The notes below the pieces were generated by a model. The model made no database searches. It was not told where the DNA came from and saw only the letters and a program-made list of their open reading frames with translations. The translations under genes were made by a program, and so were the position numbers. From NCBI GenBank assembly GCA_963754045.1, contig CAVWEN010000001.1:62001-126000 (forward strand): a stretch of 64,000 bases of DNA. Direction: 5' to 3'. The DNA is from JALZKA01 sp963754045 (GTDB taxonomy: Bacteria > Actinomycetota > Thermoleophilia > Solirubrobacterales > 70-9). Shown piece after piece: positions 7,492-16,387 of the stretch; positions within the stretch are counted from its first letter, which is position 1, and each line of letters opens with the position of its first letter.

Positions 7492-8805
7492 CTAGGTCGC
7501 CTCGCCCTTGCGCCTGCGCACGCGGCCACCGCCGGCCCCCGGCTCCAGCGCGGGCCCCTTCGGCGGCGGGATGCCCAGCACCCGCATCGCCTTGAGGCCG
7601 AAGCCCAGCTTCTCGCGGCCCTCGGTGGAGGACATGTCGTGTCCACAGAGGTCTCGGGCACGTTCGAGTCGATAGCGGATCGTGTGGCGGTGGGTGAACA
7701 TCTGCTCGGCGGTCGGCGTCACGTTGCCGTCGTTGTCGAGGAACGCCTCGACCGTCGCCACCAGCTCCGTCTCGTACTGCTCGTCGTAGGCGGCAAGCGG
7801 GGCCACGGTTTCCTCGTAGAAGCGCTCAAGTTCCCCCGGCTCCTCGCTCATCGCCGGCAGCAGCAGGCGATAGGACCCCGTGCTCTCGAAAGCCAGCACG
7901 CCCCGGCCTTCTGCCTCGGCCACGTTCACTGCGAGCTGCGCCTCCTTGCCGGCGCGGTAGAGGTCCACCGGATCCTGGGTCCAGCGACTGTGGGCGACGG
8001 TCACCTCGCAGCCCGTCATCGCCTGGGACAGCTCGCCCGCAAGCGCTTCGGCGGCTCGCGCGAGACCGACGACATCAACCGCGGGAACGATCGCCGTCAC
8101 CTCCGCCGGCTCGCCCTCCGCGATCACCGCCACGGAGCCTGGATTGCGGGAGCGCAGGACTCGCAGCGCAACCGTCAACGCCCGCGCCCGCCAATCGCCG
8201 TCCTGCGCGGAGCGCGGATGCGCGCGCGCAATCGCCACACCAGCCCCGCCGTCGAGGTCGGCACCAACCTCCGAGGCACGGGCCACGATGTCGCCCCTGT
8301 CGGTCACCCTGCGGTTTAGCAGCGCCCGGACGAACTCTCCGGCTGCCTCGTCGCTCGCCCATTCGGGCGAGCGCGAGCGCTCCACCTCCAGGGCCAGGAG
8401 CGCCGAGACCATCCGCGCCACGGCCGAGGAGGCCTGGACGTCGCCGCGCGGGCGAAAGCGAAGCTCGCCTACCACCTCGTCGGCCACCTTTAGCGCAACC
8501 GTTTCGATGCCCTCGCCGGCGGCGAGCAGCTTGCTCTCCTCGGCTGAGCTGGAAGCCGCAACGGCAAGCACGACGCTGGAACGGTCGATCAGCGCGACGC
8601 TCGCGCCAAGCGATTGCGCGGCGGCGCGAGTAACGGCTGGCAGTCCGGCCCCGGACTCGATCGCCTCCGAGAGAGCATCGAGCGCGCCGAGATCGCCGGG
8701 GGCGGCCTTCTTGGGGGTGCCGCCCGCCTTCGCGGCTGCGCCCGCGGAGGGCTTGGCTGCGGCCTTCCTCGGCTTCGAAGTCACCGGGAGATTCTGCCAG
8801 CCCAC
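7492..8805 (-). CDS. PucR-family transcriptional regulator (C-terminal helix-turn-helix)
   Basis: The 437-residue protein has an Ala/Lys-rich start (SKPRKAAAKPSAG), a GAF-like sensory part (about residues 45-130, with GASVALIDRSSVVLAVA), and a middle domain that covers RARALTVALRVLRSRNPGSVAVIAEG and GCEVTVAHSRWTQDPVDLYRAGKEAQLA. It ends with the PucR HTH, VEAFLDNDGNVTPTAEQMF followed by THRHTIRYRLERARDL. The family controls catabolic and transport genes in response to small ligands; the targets here are unknown. The start is a GTG at 8805. A second in-frame GTG seven codons later is possible. The gene ends 14 bases from the oppositely oriented tRNA-Gln. Confidence 0.88.
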   Translation of the reverse strand: MGWQNLPVTSKPRKAAAKPSAGAAAKAGGTPKKAAPGDLGALDALSEAIESGAGLPAVTRAAAQSLGASVALIDRSSVVLAVAASSSAEESKLLAAGEGIETVALKVADEVVGELRFRPRGDVQASSAVARMVSALLALEVERSRSPEWASDEAAGEFVRALLNRRVTDRGDIVARASEVGADLDGGAGVAIARAHPRSAQDGDWRARALTVALRVLRSRNPGSVAVIAEGEPAEVTAIVPAVDVVGLARAAEALAGELSQAMTGCEVTVAHSRWTQDPVDLYRAGKEAQLAVNVAEAEGRGVLAFESTGSYRLLLPAMSEEPGELERFYEETVAPLAAYDEQYETELVATVEAFLDNDGNVTPTAEQMFTHRHTIRYRLERARDLCGHDMSSTEGREKLGFGLKAMRVLGIPPPKGPALEPGAGGGRVRRRKGEAT

Positions 8806-8821
8806 TGACTGGCGACCAAGA

Positions 8822-9079
8822 TCACCCCAGGATGCCGGTGATCTCGTCCCAGTAGTAGACGATCACCACGCCGAGAGCGAACCCGAGCACGAGCAGCGCT
8901 GAGAGCACGAACAGGCTGAGGGCGGCGGCCGTCGCCTTTTCCCACGGACGCCCGAACGAACCCACCGTAGGCGCGAGGATGAGGGCCCCGAAAGCGAGCA
9001 GGCTGATCAGCCCGGCGCCGCCGAAGAGGAACTGCACTGCCGTGATCTCAGCTGCCAGGGGCATCGTCGCGTCGATCAT
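8822..9079 (-). CDS. Small two-helix membrane protein of unknown function
   Basis: The predicted 85-residue protein has two long hydrophobic segments, about residues 15-38 (VQFLFGGAGLISLLAFGALIL) and 50-77 (AAALSLFVLSALLVLGFALGV), joined by a short loop (GSFGRPWEK). It ends with YYWDEITGILG. I do not recognise the family. Its start overlaps the end of the DedA-PAP2 gene by about 30 bases, so the two are probably translated from one message, and a role in the same envelope or lipid process is an inference from that. An ATG five codons later (9064) is an alternative start. Confidence 0.6.
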   Translation of the reverse strand: MIDATMPLAAEITAVQFLFGGAGLISLLAFGALILAPTVGSFGRPWEKATAAALSLFVLSALLVLGFALGVVIVYYWDEITGILG

Positions 9080-10541
9080 CTTTGCGGAAATGGCTGACGA
9101 CGAGGGCAATGCCCATGCACAACGCGAACAGCGCAACGCCCAGCGCGGCTCCCCCGCTCACATCGGAAAGGAAATGGACGCCGAGATATACACGCGAGAG
9201 CCCGATCGCCGCCGCGAGCGTAAAGCCGGCCGTAATCAGGGCTGTACCCCAAACAGCGCCGGGGCGTAGGCGCAGCGCCGCCGTCATTGCCAGCCACGGA
9301 TACAGGATCGCGTAGGTGGCGTGACCGCTCGGCCAGGCCGCGCCGCTGGCGTCCACGAGGCCCCCCGGCGGTCGCGGCCGATCGAGCAATTCCTTGAGCG
9401 ACGGCACCGCGATATGGACCAGCACGGTCGCCGCCACCAGCACGGCCAGCTCCATCCGTCTGCCCGCGACCCCCAGCCCGATCGCGGCCAATAGCGCGAC
9501 GGCGAGTGTCACTTCGCCCGACCCGAACTCCGTTACGACCTTCGCGACGTCGGTGAACGCATCGCTTCGCAGTTCGTCCACGATCTCGAAGGCGCGCTTA
9601 TCGCCCGCCGTGGGACCGGGTTTGTCCTCGACAATCAACCCGTAGCCGACGACGATGAACAGCGACACCGACAGCATTGCCATCACGCTGGTGAACTCCA
9701 GGCCGAGCCCACCGGGCGTGATGCGCCGCCAGAGGAACCGAGCCTGCGGCTCGATCCGGCGCCCGAGCGCCACCACGGGACGTCCGACCCGGGTTCCCTC
9801 CAGGCGCTGCGCAAGCATGTGCCGGTTGGCCTCTACCCGCATGTAGCGGACAACCACCACCACAGCGACGGTCGTCACCACGACGCTGCCGAACAGCAAC
9901 GTCCCCCGACCAGCGATCTCGCCTGCCTTGTCGAGGCTTCCCGCGAGCGCGTACCCAAGGACCGAAAAAGTGCCAGCCCAGAGCCCCGTCCCGAGCACGC
10001 TGTAGGGGAGAAACGCCCGGTACGCCATGCCCGAGCTGCCCGCTATGAACGGCGCCAGGGCCCGGATCAGCCCCAGGAACCGGCCGACAAGGATCGTCTT
10101 GCCGCCGTGCCGTTCGAAATAGCGCTCGACCTGGGCAAAACGCTCATGCGTGATCCGAACCCGTGGCCCGTGCTTGAGGATGAAGCCACGCCCCAGCCGC
10201 CGCCCGATGAAGAAGCTCACGGTGTCGCCCGCCCAAGCGGCGGTCCAGACGATCGCGATCAACAGCACGATCGAGATCTCGCCTTGACCCGCGACCACGC
10301 CACCGACGATCACCGCCGTCTCACCCGGGAACACGAGGCCGACGAACGCGCCGGTCTCGAGGAAGGCGAGCAGGCCGACCAGCAGATACGTCCACTTGCC
10401 GAGGCTCGCGGAGAGATCCTCGAGGATCTTCTCGATGTCGACGTCGGGCAAGCTGTCGCCGAAGATCGCGTACACCACGCCGAGCAGCGCAAAGAAAACC
10501 AACAGGGGATGGGCGCGCAGGAGCTTCAAAACGTTTCTCAC
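9048..10541 (-). CDS. DedA/VTT-domain and PAP2 phosphatase fusion membrane protein
   Basis: The 497-residue protein joins two membrane modules. Residues 45-235 are a DedA (VTT) domain with the FPGE motif at 71-74 and GRFLGLIRALAPFIAG at 153-168. DedA proteins move undecaprenyl phosphate or phospholipids across the bilayer. Residues 285-490 form a PAP2 phosphatase with all three motifs: KELLDRPRP at 383-391, PSGH at 404-407 and SRVYLGVHFLSD (Arg450, His456, Asp460). The fusion suggests dephosphorylation and flipping of the same lipid carrier, such as undecaprenyl pyrophosphate; this is inference. The GTG start follows the ispE stop with no gap, so the isoprenoid gene and this lipid-carrier gene are probably coupled. 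Confidence 0.9.
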   Translation of the reverse strand: MRNVLKLLRAHPLLVFFALLGVVYAIFGDSLPDVDIEKILEDLSASLGKWTYLLVGLLAFLETGAFVGLVFPGETAVIVGGVVAGQGEISIVLLIAIVWTAAWAGDTVSFFIGRRLGRGFILKHGPRVRITHERFAQVERYFERHGGKTILVGRFLGLIRALAPFIAGSSGMAYRAFLPYSVLGTGLWAGTFSVLGYALAGSLDKAGEIAGRGTLLFGSVVVTTVAVVVVVRYMRVEANRHMLAQRLEGTRVGRPVVALGRRIEPQARFLWRRITPGGLGLEFTSVMAMLSVSLFIVVGYGLIVEDKPGPTAGDKRAFEIVDELRSDAFTDVAKVVTEFGSGEVTLAVALLAAIGLGVAGRRMELAVLVAATVLVHIAVPSLKELLDRPRPPGGLVDASGAAWPSGHATYAILYPWLAMTAALRLRPGAVWGTALITAGFTLAAAIGLSRVYLGVHFLSDVSGGAALGVALFALCMGIALVVSHFRKDDRRDDAPGS

Positions 10542-11378
10542 CTACTCCACCCTGCCCGATGAGCTGACGATCACGTCGGCATACCGCGGTGGCAGCTCGC
10601 CGGAGGCACGGTCGGCAGCAACGATGTCTTCGAACAGGCCGACCGCGGTAGGCCCCGATCCGGTCACGAAGCTCGCGAACGCACCGGCCGCCTCGAGAGC
10701 GGCGAGCGCCGCGCCGATCTCGGGCCGAAGCGAGACCGCCGCCGCCTGCAGATCGTTTATCAGTAGCTCCGGGTAGTCGAGCGGCGAGGCGCCGTCGCCG
10801 GCCACGCCGCGGAGGCGGACCTCCAGCTCCTCGAGCTCACTCGCGCCCCGCCCAAGCCCGAGCCGGTCGGCCTCGGCGTACACCTCGGCCGCCGAGAGCC
10901 CGCGCTCGAACGGCACAAGCACGACGCCGAATCCTCGCGGCTCGGGCAGCCGCTCAACCCTCTCCCCTGCGCCACCAACGAGCGCGAACCCAAAATTAAG
11001 CAGCGAGGGCACGTCCGCCCCAAGCCCGGCCGCGATCTCCTCCAACCCCGCAACCTCACCCTGCGCGAGCCTGAGCAGGGCAGCGGCGTCGGCGCTGCCT
11101 CCACCCAGGCCAGCCGCCACGGGAATCCGCTTGTCGATGACGACTCGCAACGGCGGGCTCGACCATCCACGCGCTCGCAGCGCCGCCAGCGCGTCGGCCG
11201 CAAGGTTGGGCCCCTCTACCCCTTCGCAATGCACCTCGTCCGCCTCGGCCGACCCCACCTCGATCCGGTCTGAGAGGGCGAGTTGACAGAACAGCGAACG
11301 CAAATCGTGAAGCCCATCCTCACGCCTCCCGCCGAGGTAGAGGCAGAGGTTGAGCTTGGCTGGGGCGCGGATATTCAT
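10542..11378 (-). CDS. ispE: 4-diphosphocytidyl-2-C-methyl-D-erythritol kinase
   Basis: IspE is the ATP-dependent kinase of the non-mevalonate isoprenoid pathway. The 278-residue protein is a GHMP kinase: the N-terminal substrate loop APAKLNLCLYLGGRREDGLHD, the ATP-binding glycine loop PVAAGLGGGSADAAA (residues 86-100) and the C-terminal motif ASFVTGSGPTAVGLF. The ATG at 11378 gives the canonical 'MNIRAPAKLN' start. It follows rsmA by about 50 bases on the same strand, the conserved bacterial rsmA-ispE order. The stop codon abuts the GTG of the DedA-PAP2 gene. Confidence 0.96.
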   Translation of the reverse strand: MNIRAPAKLNLCLYLGGRREDGLHDLRSLFCQLALSDRIEVGSAEADEVHCEGVEGPNLAADALAALRARGWSSPPLRVVIDKRIPVAAGLGGGSADAAALLRLAQGEVAGLEEIAAGLGADVPSLLNFGFALVGGAGERVERLPEPRGFGVVLVPFERGLSAAEVYAEADRLGLGRGASELEELEVRLRGVAGDGASPLDYPELLINDLQAAAVSLRPEIGAALAALEAAGAFASFVTGSGPTAVGLFEDIVAADRASGELPPRYADVIVSSSGRVE

Positions 11379-11430
11379 GTCGCGCGGTGCAAGTCGCCAG
11401 ACGCGACTGGCTTCCCGGTGTTGAGCTTGT

Positions 11431-12189
11431 TCACGAAAGCGCCTCGTGCAGCCGCAAGAATTCGGCGGGGGCCAGCTCCTCCGCCCGCGAGCGCGAGTCA
11501 AGCCCGCAGCGGTCGAGCGCTGCCAGCGCCGACTCGCGGCTGACCACACCCGCCTCAGCAAGCGAGCGCGCCAGCGCCTTGCGCCGATGGGCGAACGCGC
11601 CGCGCACGAGCCTCGATACCCCGTCACCGGGCCACGGGGAGGTGCGCTCCATCCCAACGAGCGCCGAATCCACCCTGGGGCGCGGAGTGAACACCGCCGG
11701 GTCCACGGCGCGCAGCAGCTCCACCCGGCAGGCGAGCTGTGCCACCACGCTCGGCGATCCGTACGCCTTCGTCTTTGGCTTCGCCCGCAGGCGGTCGGCA
11801 ATCTCGCGCTGGACCATCACCGTCCAGCGCCGCAAGGACGGCAGCTCGGCAATTGTTCGCAAGAGCAGCGGGGTTGCAATCGAATAAGGCAAGTTCGAGA
11901 CCATCGCAGTCGGGGCGGGAGCGAGTTCGGCCAAGGCAACCCGCATCGCGTCGCCCCAGACCACCTCGACGTTGCCAAGATTCTCGGTCACGGACCCGAG
12001 CACCCGCTCGAAGCCGCGATCGAGCTCGACCACGTGCACGTGCGCGACCACCGGCGCGAGCCTCGACGTCAACGGGCCCTCGCCTCCGCCCACCTCGAGC
12101 ACCACGTCGTCACCGCTCAGGGACGCGTCGCGCACGATCGCATCGAGCAGATTCTGATCGGCGAGGAAGTTTTGGCCGAGCCTCGCCAT
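11431..12189 (-). CDS. rsmA: 16S rRNA (adenine(1518)-N6/adenine(1519)-N6)-dimethyltransferase
   Basis: RsmA (KsgA) dimethylates two adjacent adenines near the 3' end of 16S rRNA during small-subunit assembly. The protein starts with LGQNFL, has the SAM-binding loop VVLEVGGGEG (residues 29-38), the acidic VVELDRG and the catalytic NLPY at 99-102. It ends with the usual helical domain (SRLVRGAFAHRRKALARSL). The length is 252 residues. The start at 12189 was chosen because it places LGQNF at the N-terminus as in the family. It lies ten bases downstream of tatD in a tatD-rsmA-ispE order that is widespread in bacteria. Confidence 0.96.
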   Translation of the reverse strand: MARLGQNFLADQNLLDAIVRDASLSGDDVVLEVGGGEGPLTSRLAPVVAHVHVVELDRGFERVLGSVTENLGNVEVVWGDAMRVALAELAPAPTAMVSNLPYSIATPLLLRTIAELPSLRRWTVMVQREIADRLRAKPKTKAYGSPSVVAQLACRVELLRAVDPAVFTPRPRVDSALVGMERTSPWPGDGVSRLVRGAFAHRRKALARSLAEAGVVSRESALAALDRCGLDSRSRAEELAPAEFLRLHEALS

Positions 12190-12199
12190 CAAGCGACCA

Positions 12200-12973
12200 T
12201 CACCAGTCGAACGCCCGCTTGGCATTCGCCTCGACGATTGCCTCCAACTCCGCGTAGCCCACTCCGCGTGCGGCGGCCACCTCGCGTGCCGTCTCGACCA
12301 CGAGTGCGGGCTCGTTTGGACGCCCGCGGCGCGACTGCGGAGCGAGGAACGGTGAGTCGGTCTCCACCAGCACCAGTTCGTCGGGCACCAGCGATGCCGC
12401 CTCACGCAGCTCGGGCGCCTTTGGGTAAGTCACGTTGCCGGCGAAGGAACAGAACCACCCCAGCTCGGCGGCCTCCGCGACCCGCTCCGGCGGAGCGCTG
12501 AAACAGTGAAGGACCACCGCGACCCCCGTGGCGTCGGCCGCGAGCAGGCCGAAGGTCGCCGCTACGGCGTCGTCGTCCGGCCCGGTGCCCGAGCGCATAT
12601 GGATGACCAGCGGCTTCGCAACCTCCCGCGCAATCTCGATCTGGGAGCGCAACGCACGGAGCTGGTCGGGGCGCGGCGCACCGTCACGGTAGAAATCGAG
12701 CCCGGTTTCCCCCACGGCTGCGACCGATGGATCCGCGGCAAGCTCACGCAGGTCGGCCTCGGCGGCATCGTCGTAGCCCGCCGCCGAGTTCGGGTGGCGG
12801 CCCACGGCGGCGAGAATGGCGGCGTGCTCGCCCGCGATCGCGATCGCGTCCCGGTTGGTCTGTTCGTCGAGGCCGACGGTGAGGATCCGGCCCACGCCGA
12901 CCCGCGCGGCGCGCTCGACGAGCTCCGCGGCTCCTGTCTCGCAGAGCCCGAGGTGGGCGTGCGTATCGACCAC
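12200..12973 (-). CDS. tatD: TatD-family metal-dependent hydrolase
   Basis: TatD proteins are metal-dependent DNases/hydrolases with a TIM barrel. The 257-residue product opens with VDTHAHL (His5, His7). It carries the metal-bridging glutamate in AVGETGLDFYRD, histidines in LVIHMRSG and VVLHCFS, and the terminal aspartate in VETDSPFLAP, followed by GRPNEPALV. All expected ligands are present. The GTG at 12973 places the first metal motif at the N-terminus as in homologues. It sits ten bases after metG and ten before rsmA, a classic metG-tatD-rsmA run. Confidence 0.95.
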   Translation of the reverse strand: MVDTHAHLGLCETGAAELVERAARVGVGRILTVGLDEQTNRDAIAIAGEHAAILAAVGRHPNSAAGYDDAAEADLRELAADPSVAAVGETGLDFYRDGAPRPDQLRALRSQIEIAREVAKPLVIHMRSGTGPDDDAVAATFGLLAADATGVAVVLHCFSAPPERVAEAAELGWFCSFAGNVTYPKAPELREAASLVPDELVLVETDSPFLAPQSRRGRPNEPALVVETAREVAAARGVGYAELEAIVEANAKRAFDW

Positions 12974-12983
12974 GCTCGGGAGT

Positions 12984-14504
12984 CTAGGCGCGGGTGGGCG
13001 GTTCGAGCTTCGGGAAGAGCGGCTCGATCCGCTCGGTGGTGAAGTCACCCGTCCGTGAGCCGAAGGCCGCGAGCCCACGGCCAGGCTCGGCGAGTGCATC
13101 GAGCAGCTTCTCCGAGGCCTCGGGTATGAACGGCAGCAGCGCCAGGGTGACGACACGCAGCCCCTCGGCGAGCGAGCGCAGAACCTCGTCCAGGCGCTCG
13201 GCCTGCGACTCATCCTTGGCGAGGTCCCAGGGCCGCGTCTCCTCGACGTATCGGTTCAGCCGCCGCACCCGCGACCAAATCGCCTCGAGGGCCTGCGATG
13301 GCTCGCAACGGTCGATCAGCTCGCGCACCTCGACCTCCACGCTCTCCAGGCCATCATCGCCGGCGCCAAGCGTCGGGTCCGGCGCGCCACCGATCACGGC
13401 GCCCTCCCGGTAGCGCGCGGTCATCGCCAGTGTGCGCGAAGCGAGGTTGCCGAAATCGTTGGCAAGCTCGGTCTCGTACCGAGACTCGAACCCAGCCGCT
13501 GAGACCGAACCGTCCTGTCCGAAGGAGACCTCGCGGAACAGGTAGAAGCGCAGCGCGTCGGCGCTGTAGCGCTCGATCACGTCGAAAGGGTCAAGCACGT
13601 TGCCGAGCGACTTCGACATCTTCTTCTCGCCCATCAGCAGAAACCCGTGGATAACCATCCCGCGGGGAGGCTGGAGCCCCGCGGCCAGCAGCAGCGCCGG
13701 CCAGATCACCGCGTGGAACTTCAGGATGTCCTTGGCCAGCACGTGGAACGCGGCGGGCCAGTAGCGCTCGGTCAGGTCCACATCGTCGCGGGCGAACGAA
13801 AGGGCGGTGACGTAGTTGAGGAGCGCGTCGAACCACACGTACATGCGCTGGCTGGGATCCCAAGGCAGCTGCATCCCCCACTTCAGCTTCGCCCGCGAAA
13901 GTGAGACGTCCTCGAGGCCGCCTTCGATGAACGACACCGCTTCGTTGCGGCGAAACCCGGGCACGACGAACTCGGGGTTGTCCGCGTACAGGCGCTTGAG
14001 ATCCTCCTCGAATGCAGACAGCCGGAAAAACCAGTTCTGCTCGCTCACCCGCTCGAGCGGGATCTCGTGGATCAGACAGGTGTTGTCCGGCCCGAGCTCG
14101 CGCTCACCCTTGAAGTCGGCGCAACGCGGGCAGTACCAGCCCTCGTACTGACCCTCGTAGACGTGCCCGTTGTCGTAGACCCGCTGCATTACCTCCGCGA
14201 CACGATCGGTGTGTCGTTCGTCCGAGGTGCGGATGAAGAAGTCGTTGGTGGCGTTGACCGATTCCGCCATCGCCTCGAACCGGGGTGCGTTGCGGTCGGC
14301 CAGCTCCTGCGGGCTGATCCCCTCGCGCTCGGCCGCCAGCTCAACCGGCTCGCCGTGCTCGTCGGTGCCCGTCAGGAAGAACACGTCCTCCCCGCGCTGG
14401 CGCATGTGGCGGGCGAGAATGTCCGCCGCAATCGTCGAGTACGCGTGGCCGAGATGCGGCTCCGCGTTGACATAGAAGATCGGGGTGGTGACGTAGAAGG
14501 CCAC
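12984..14504 (-). CDS. metG: Methionyl-tRNA synthetase
   Basis: The enzyme charges tRNA-Met and initiator tRNA. The HIGH box appears as HLGH (residues 17-20) after FYVTTPIFYVNAEP, and the KMSKS loop is intact in GEKKMSKSLGN. Class signature GTDEHGEPVELAAE is present. A zinc-knuckle remnant is visible as YCPRCADF...TCLIH, with CxxC in one half and C..H in the other. The 506 residues match the short form without a C-terminal tRNA-binding EMAP domain. The GTG at 14504 starts seven bases after the rsmI stop and gives the canonical N-terminus. Confidence 0.96.
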   Translation of the reverse strand: MAFYVTTPIFYVNAEPHLGHAYSTIAADILARHMRQRGEDVFFLTGTDEHGEPVELAAEREGISPQELADRNAPRFEAMAESVNATNDFFIRTSDERHTDRVAEVMQRVYDNGHVYEGQYEGWYCPRCADFKGERELGPDNTCLIHEIPLERVSEQNWFFRLSAFEEDLKRLYADNPEFVVPGFRRNEAVSFIEGGLEDVSLSRAKLKWGMQLPWDPSQRMYVWFDALLNYVTALSFARDDVDLTERYWPAAFHVLAKDILKFHAVIWPALLLAAGLQPPRGMVIHGFLLMGEKKMSKSLGNVLDPFDVIERYSADALRFYLFREVSFGQDGSVSAAGFESRYETELANDFGNLASRTLAMTARYREGAVIGGAPDPTLGAGDDGLESVEVEVRELIDRCEPSQALEAIWSRVRRLNRYVEETRPWDLAKDESQAERLDEVLRSLAEGLRVVTLALLPFIPEASEKLLDALAEPGRGLAAFGSRTGDFTTERIEPLFPKLEPPTRA

Positions 14505-14511
14505 GGGTCGG

Positions 14512-15339
14512 CTATTCGCGCGGTTCGCGTCCCGTGAGCGCGGTGTAGAGATCGTTGGCGCGGGTCCCGGTAAGCGCGGCAACCACTCCCGCAGCGGCGC
14601 GTGGCCGGGCCCCAGATTGGACTAGTCGGCGCAGAGCATCGACCGCGAATGCGATGTCGGGTGAGTCGGAGGCCCGGGCCCCGGCCGCACCGATCACGAC
14701 CACGATCTCGCCCTTCACATCGTCGCGGAAGGTCCGCGCGAGCTCGCTCAGGCTGCCGCGGACAACCTCCTCGTGGAGCTTCGTCAACTCGCGGCAGACC
14801 GCCGCCGGGCGGTCGGGCGCCAGCGCCGCAAGCGCCCCGAGCGATTCGGGAAGGCGCCGCGGGGACTCAAACGCGACGACCGTCTCGCCGCCCGCCAAGA
14901 CTCGCTCCAGTTCGCCCGCACGACGAGGCAGAAAGCCCTCGAAGCGCCAACGGTGGGTGGGCAGGCCCGACGCGACAAGTGCCGTCGTGACAGCCGAAGG
15001 GCCGGGCAACACGTGGACCTCGAGATTCCGCTCGATGCAGGCGTTGACAAGCCGGTAGCCGGGGTCCGAGATCGAGGGCATACCAGCATCTGTGACCAGG
15101 GCAACCTTCGCCCCGCGCTCGATCGCCTGGGCGATCTGCCGCGCCCGATCAGCCTCGTTGCCTTCGTGGTTGGAGACGAACTTCGGCCGGGGGATCTCCA
15201 GCCGTTCGTACAGTCGCCCGGTGCGGCGGGTGTCCTCACAGGCGACGAGGTCCGCCTCCGCGAGCGCATCGCGCACACGTTCGGTCACGTCGCCGAGATT
15301 GCCGATTGGCGTCGGGCAAACGGTCAGCTGACCCGGCAT
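14512..15339 (-). CDS. rsmI: 16S rRNA (cytidine(1402)-2'-O)-methyltransferase
   Basis: RsmI methylates the ribose of C1402 in the decoding centre. The 275-residue protein shows CPTPIGNLGD, the diagnostic CEDTRRTGRLYERLEI, VTDAGMPSISDPGYRLV and VLPGPSAVTTALVASGLP, plus the late motif CRELTKLHEEVVRG. The ATG at 15339 abuts the stop of the ROK kinase gene, so it is co-translated with it, and metG begins seven bases after its own stop. Confidence 0.96.
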   Translation of the reverse strand: MPGQLTVCPTPIGNLGDVTERVRDALAEADLVACEDTRRTGRLYERLEIPRPKFVSNHEGNEADRARQIAQAIERGAKVALVTDAGMPSISDPGYRLVNACIERNLEVHVLPGPSAVTTALVASGLPTHRWRFEGFLPRRAGELERVLAGGETVVAFESPRRLPESLGALAALAPDRPAAVCRELTKLHEEVVRGSLSELARTFRDDVKGEIVVVIGAAGARASDSPDIAFAVDALRRLVQSGARPRAAAGVVAALTGTRANDLYTALTGREPRE

Positions 15340-16314
15340 CTACCGCTTCTCCTCGGGATCGAGCTCGCTCATCACCATCGCCGCAGCCCCGATCATGCCC
15401 GCTTCGACGCCAAGCTCGGCGGCACGCACCGGCGTCTGGTTCATCGGTGGCAGAGCTCGCGCCGCGAGCTCTGCGCGCGCCGGGGCGAGCAGCAACTCGC
15501 CCGCGGCCATCACGCCGCCGCCAACCACGATCACATCCGGCTCGAACACGTTCGCCAAACCGCTGATGAACGCGCCGAGGCGTTGTCCGATCATGGCCAC
15601 CACGGCGATCGCGACCTCGTCGCCGGCCAGCGCAGCGCCGGTCACGGCACGACCGTCGATCGGCTCGCCCGCCACGTGCAGGCGACCGAGCGCTGAGTCC
15701 GGGTTCGCCGCCGCGGCAATGCCTCCCTCGCGACCGAGCGCCGTTCCGGAGGCCACCGCCTCGGCACATCCATGATTGGGGCAGTTGCCCTGGCAGGGCG
15801 GACCGTCGATGTCGATCACCATGTGGCCGAGCTCGGAGCCGGCGCCGGTGCTGCCGCGGTAGACCTGCCCGTCCAGCACGAGGCCGCCACCGATGCCCGT
15901 TCCGATGGTCAGCAGCACCGCGTTGCGGGTCCCGCGGGCGGCGCCGAATCGATGCTCGGCAAGCGCCGCAACGTTGGCGTCGTTATCGACAAAGACGGGC
16001 AGACCGAGCCGGTCGCTCATCAGGTCGCGGATCGGGACGTCCACCAGGGGCAGGTTCACGGCGCTGATCGCCAGCCCGCGCTCGCGATCGATCGTGCAGG
16101 GAATGCCCAGGCCGACCCCCACGGCGTCGGGCTGGGCCTCGAGCGCGGCGCGCAGCTCGCGCTCGAGGGTGTCGAGGACGTCGTCGGCGCTGCGGCCCAC
16201 GCTTGCCTCCTCGGTGCGGTGGAGAACCCGACGGTGGGTGTCGACCACCCCCACCAGCAGCTTGGTGCCCCCGAGGTCTGCGCCAATCGCTGCAATGGAA
16301 GGTGCGGTCGCCAT
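15340..16314 (-). CDS. ROK-family glucokinase
   Basis: The 324-residue protein carries the ROK ATP-binding start IGADLGGTK (13-18 are DLGGTK), the catalytic-base region VFVDNDANVAALAEH, GTGIGGGLVLDGQ, and the substrate histidine in SELGHMVID. The zinc motif CQGNCPNHGCAEAVASG matches the ROK pattern CxCGxxGCxE with small changes (NCPNHGC). The most likely role is phosphorylation of glucose to glucose-6-phosphate, as for actinobacterial glucokinase; a transcriptional role is unlikely because there is no N-terminal HTH. It is the first gene of a run through rsmI, metG, tatD, rsmA and ispE. Confidence 0.9.
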   Translation of the reverse strand: MATAPSIAAIGADLGGTKLLVGVVDTHRRVLHRTEEASVGRSADDVLDTLERELRAALEAQPDAVGVGLGIPCTIDRERGLAISAVNLPLVDVPIRDLMSDRLGLPVFVDNDANVAALAEHRFGAARGTRNAVLLTIGTGIGGGLVLDGQVYRGSTGAGSELGHMVIDIDGPPCQGNCPNHGCAEAVASGTALGREGGIAAAANPDSALGRLHVAGEPIDGRAVTGAALAGDEVAIAVVAMIGQRLGAFISGLANVFEPDVIVVGGGVMAAGELLLAPARAELAARALPPMNQTPVRAAELGVEAGMIGAAAMVMSELDPEEKR

Positions 16315-16387
16315 GGGCGAGTATTAGTAACCGGATGAGCGACTTCGTAGCGAATGCGAGTTTGGCCGAGGGCCAGCGAAATATCTG

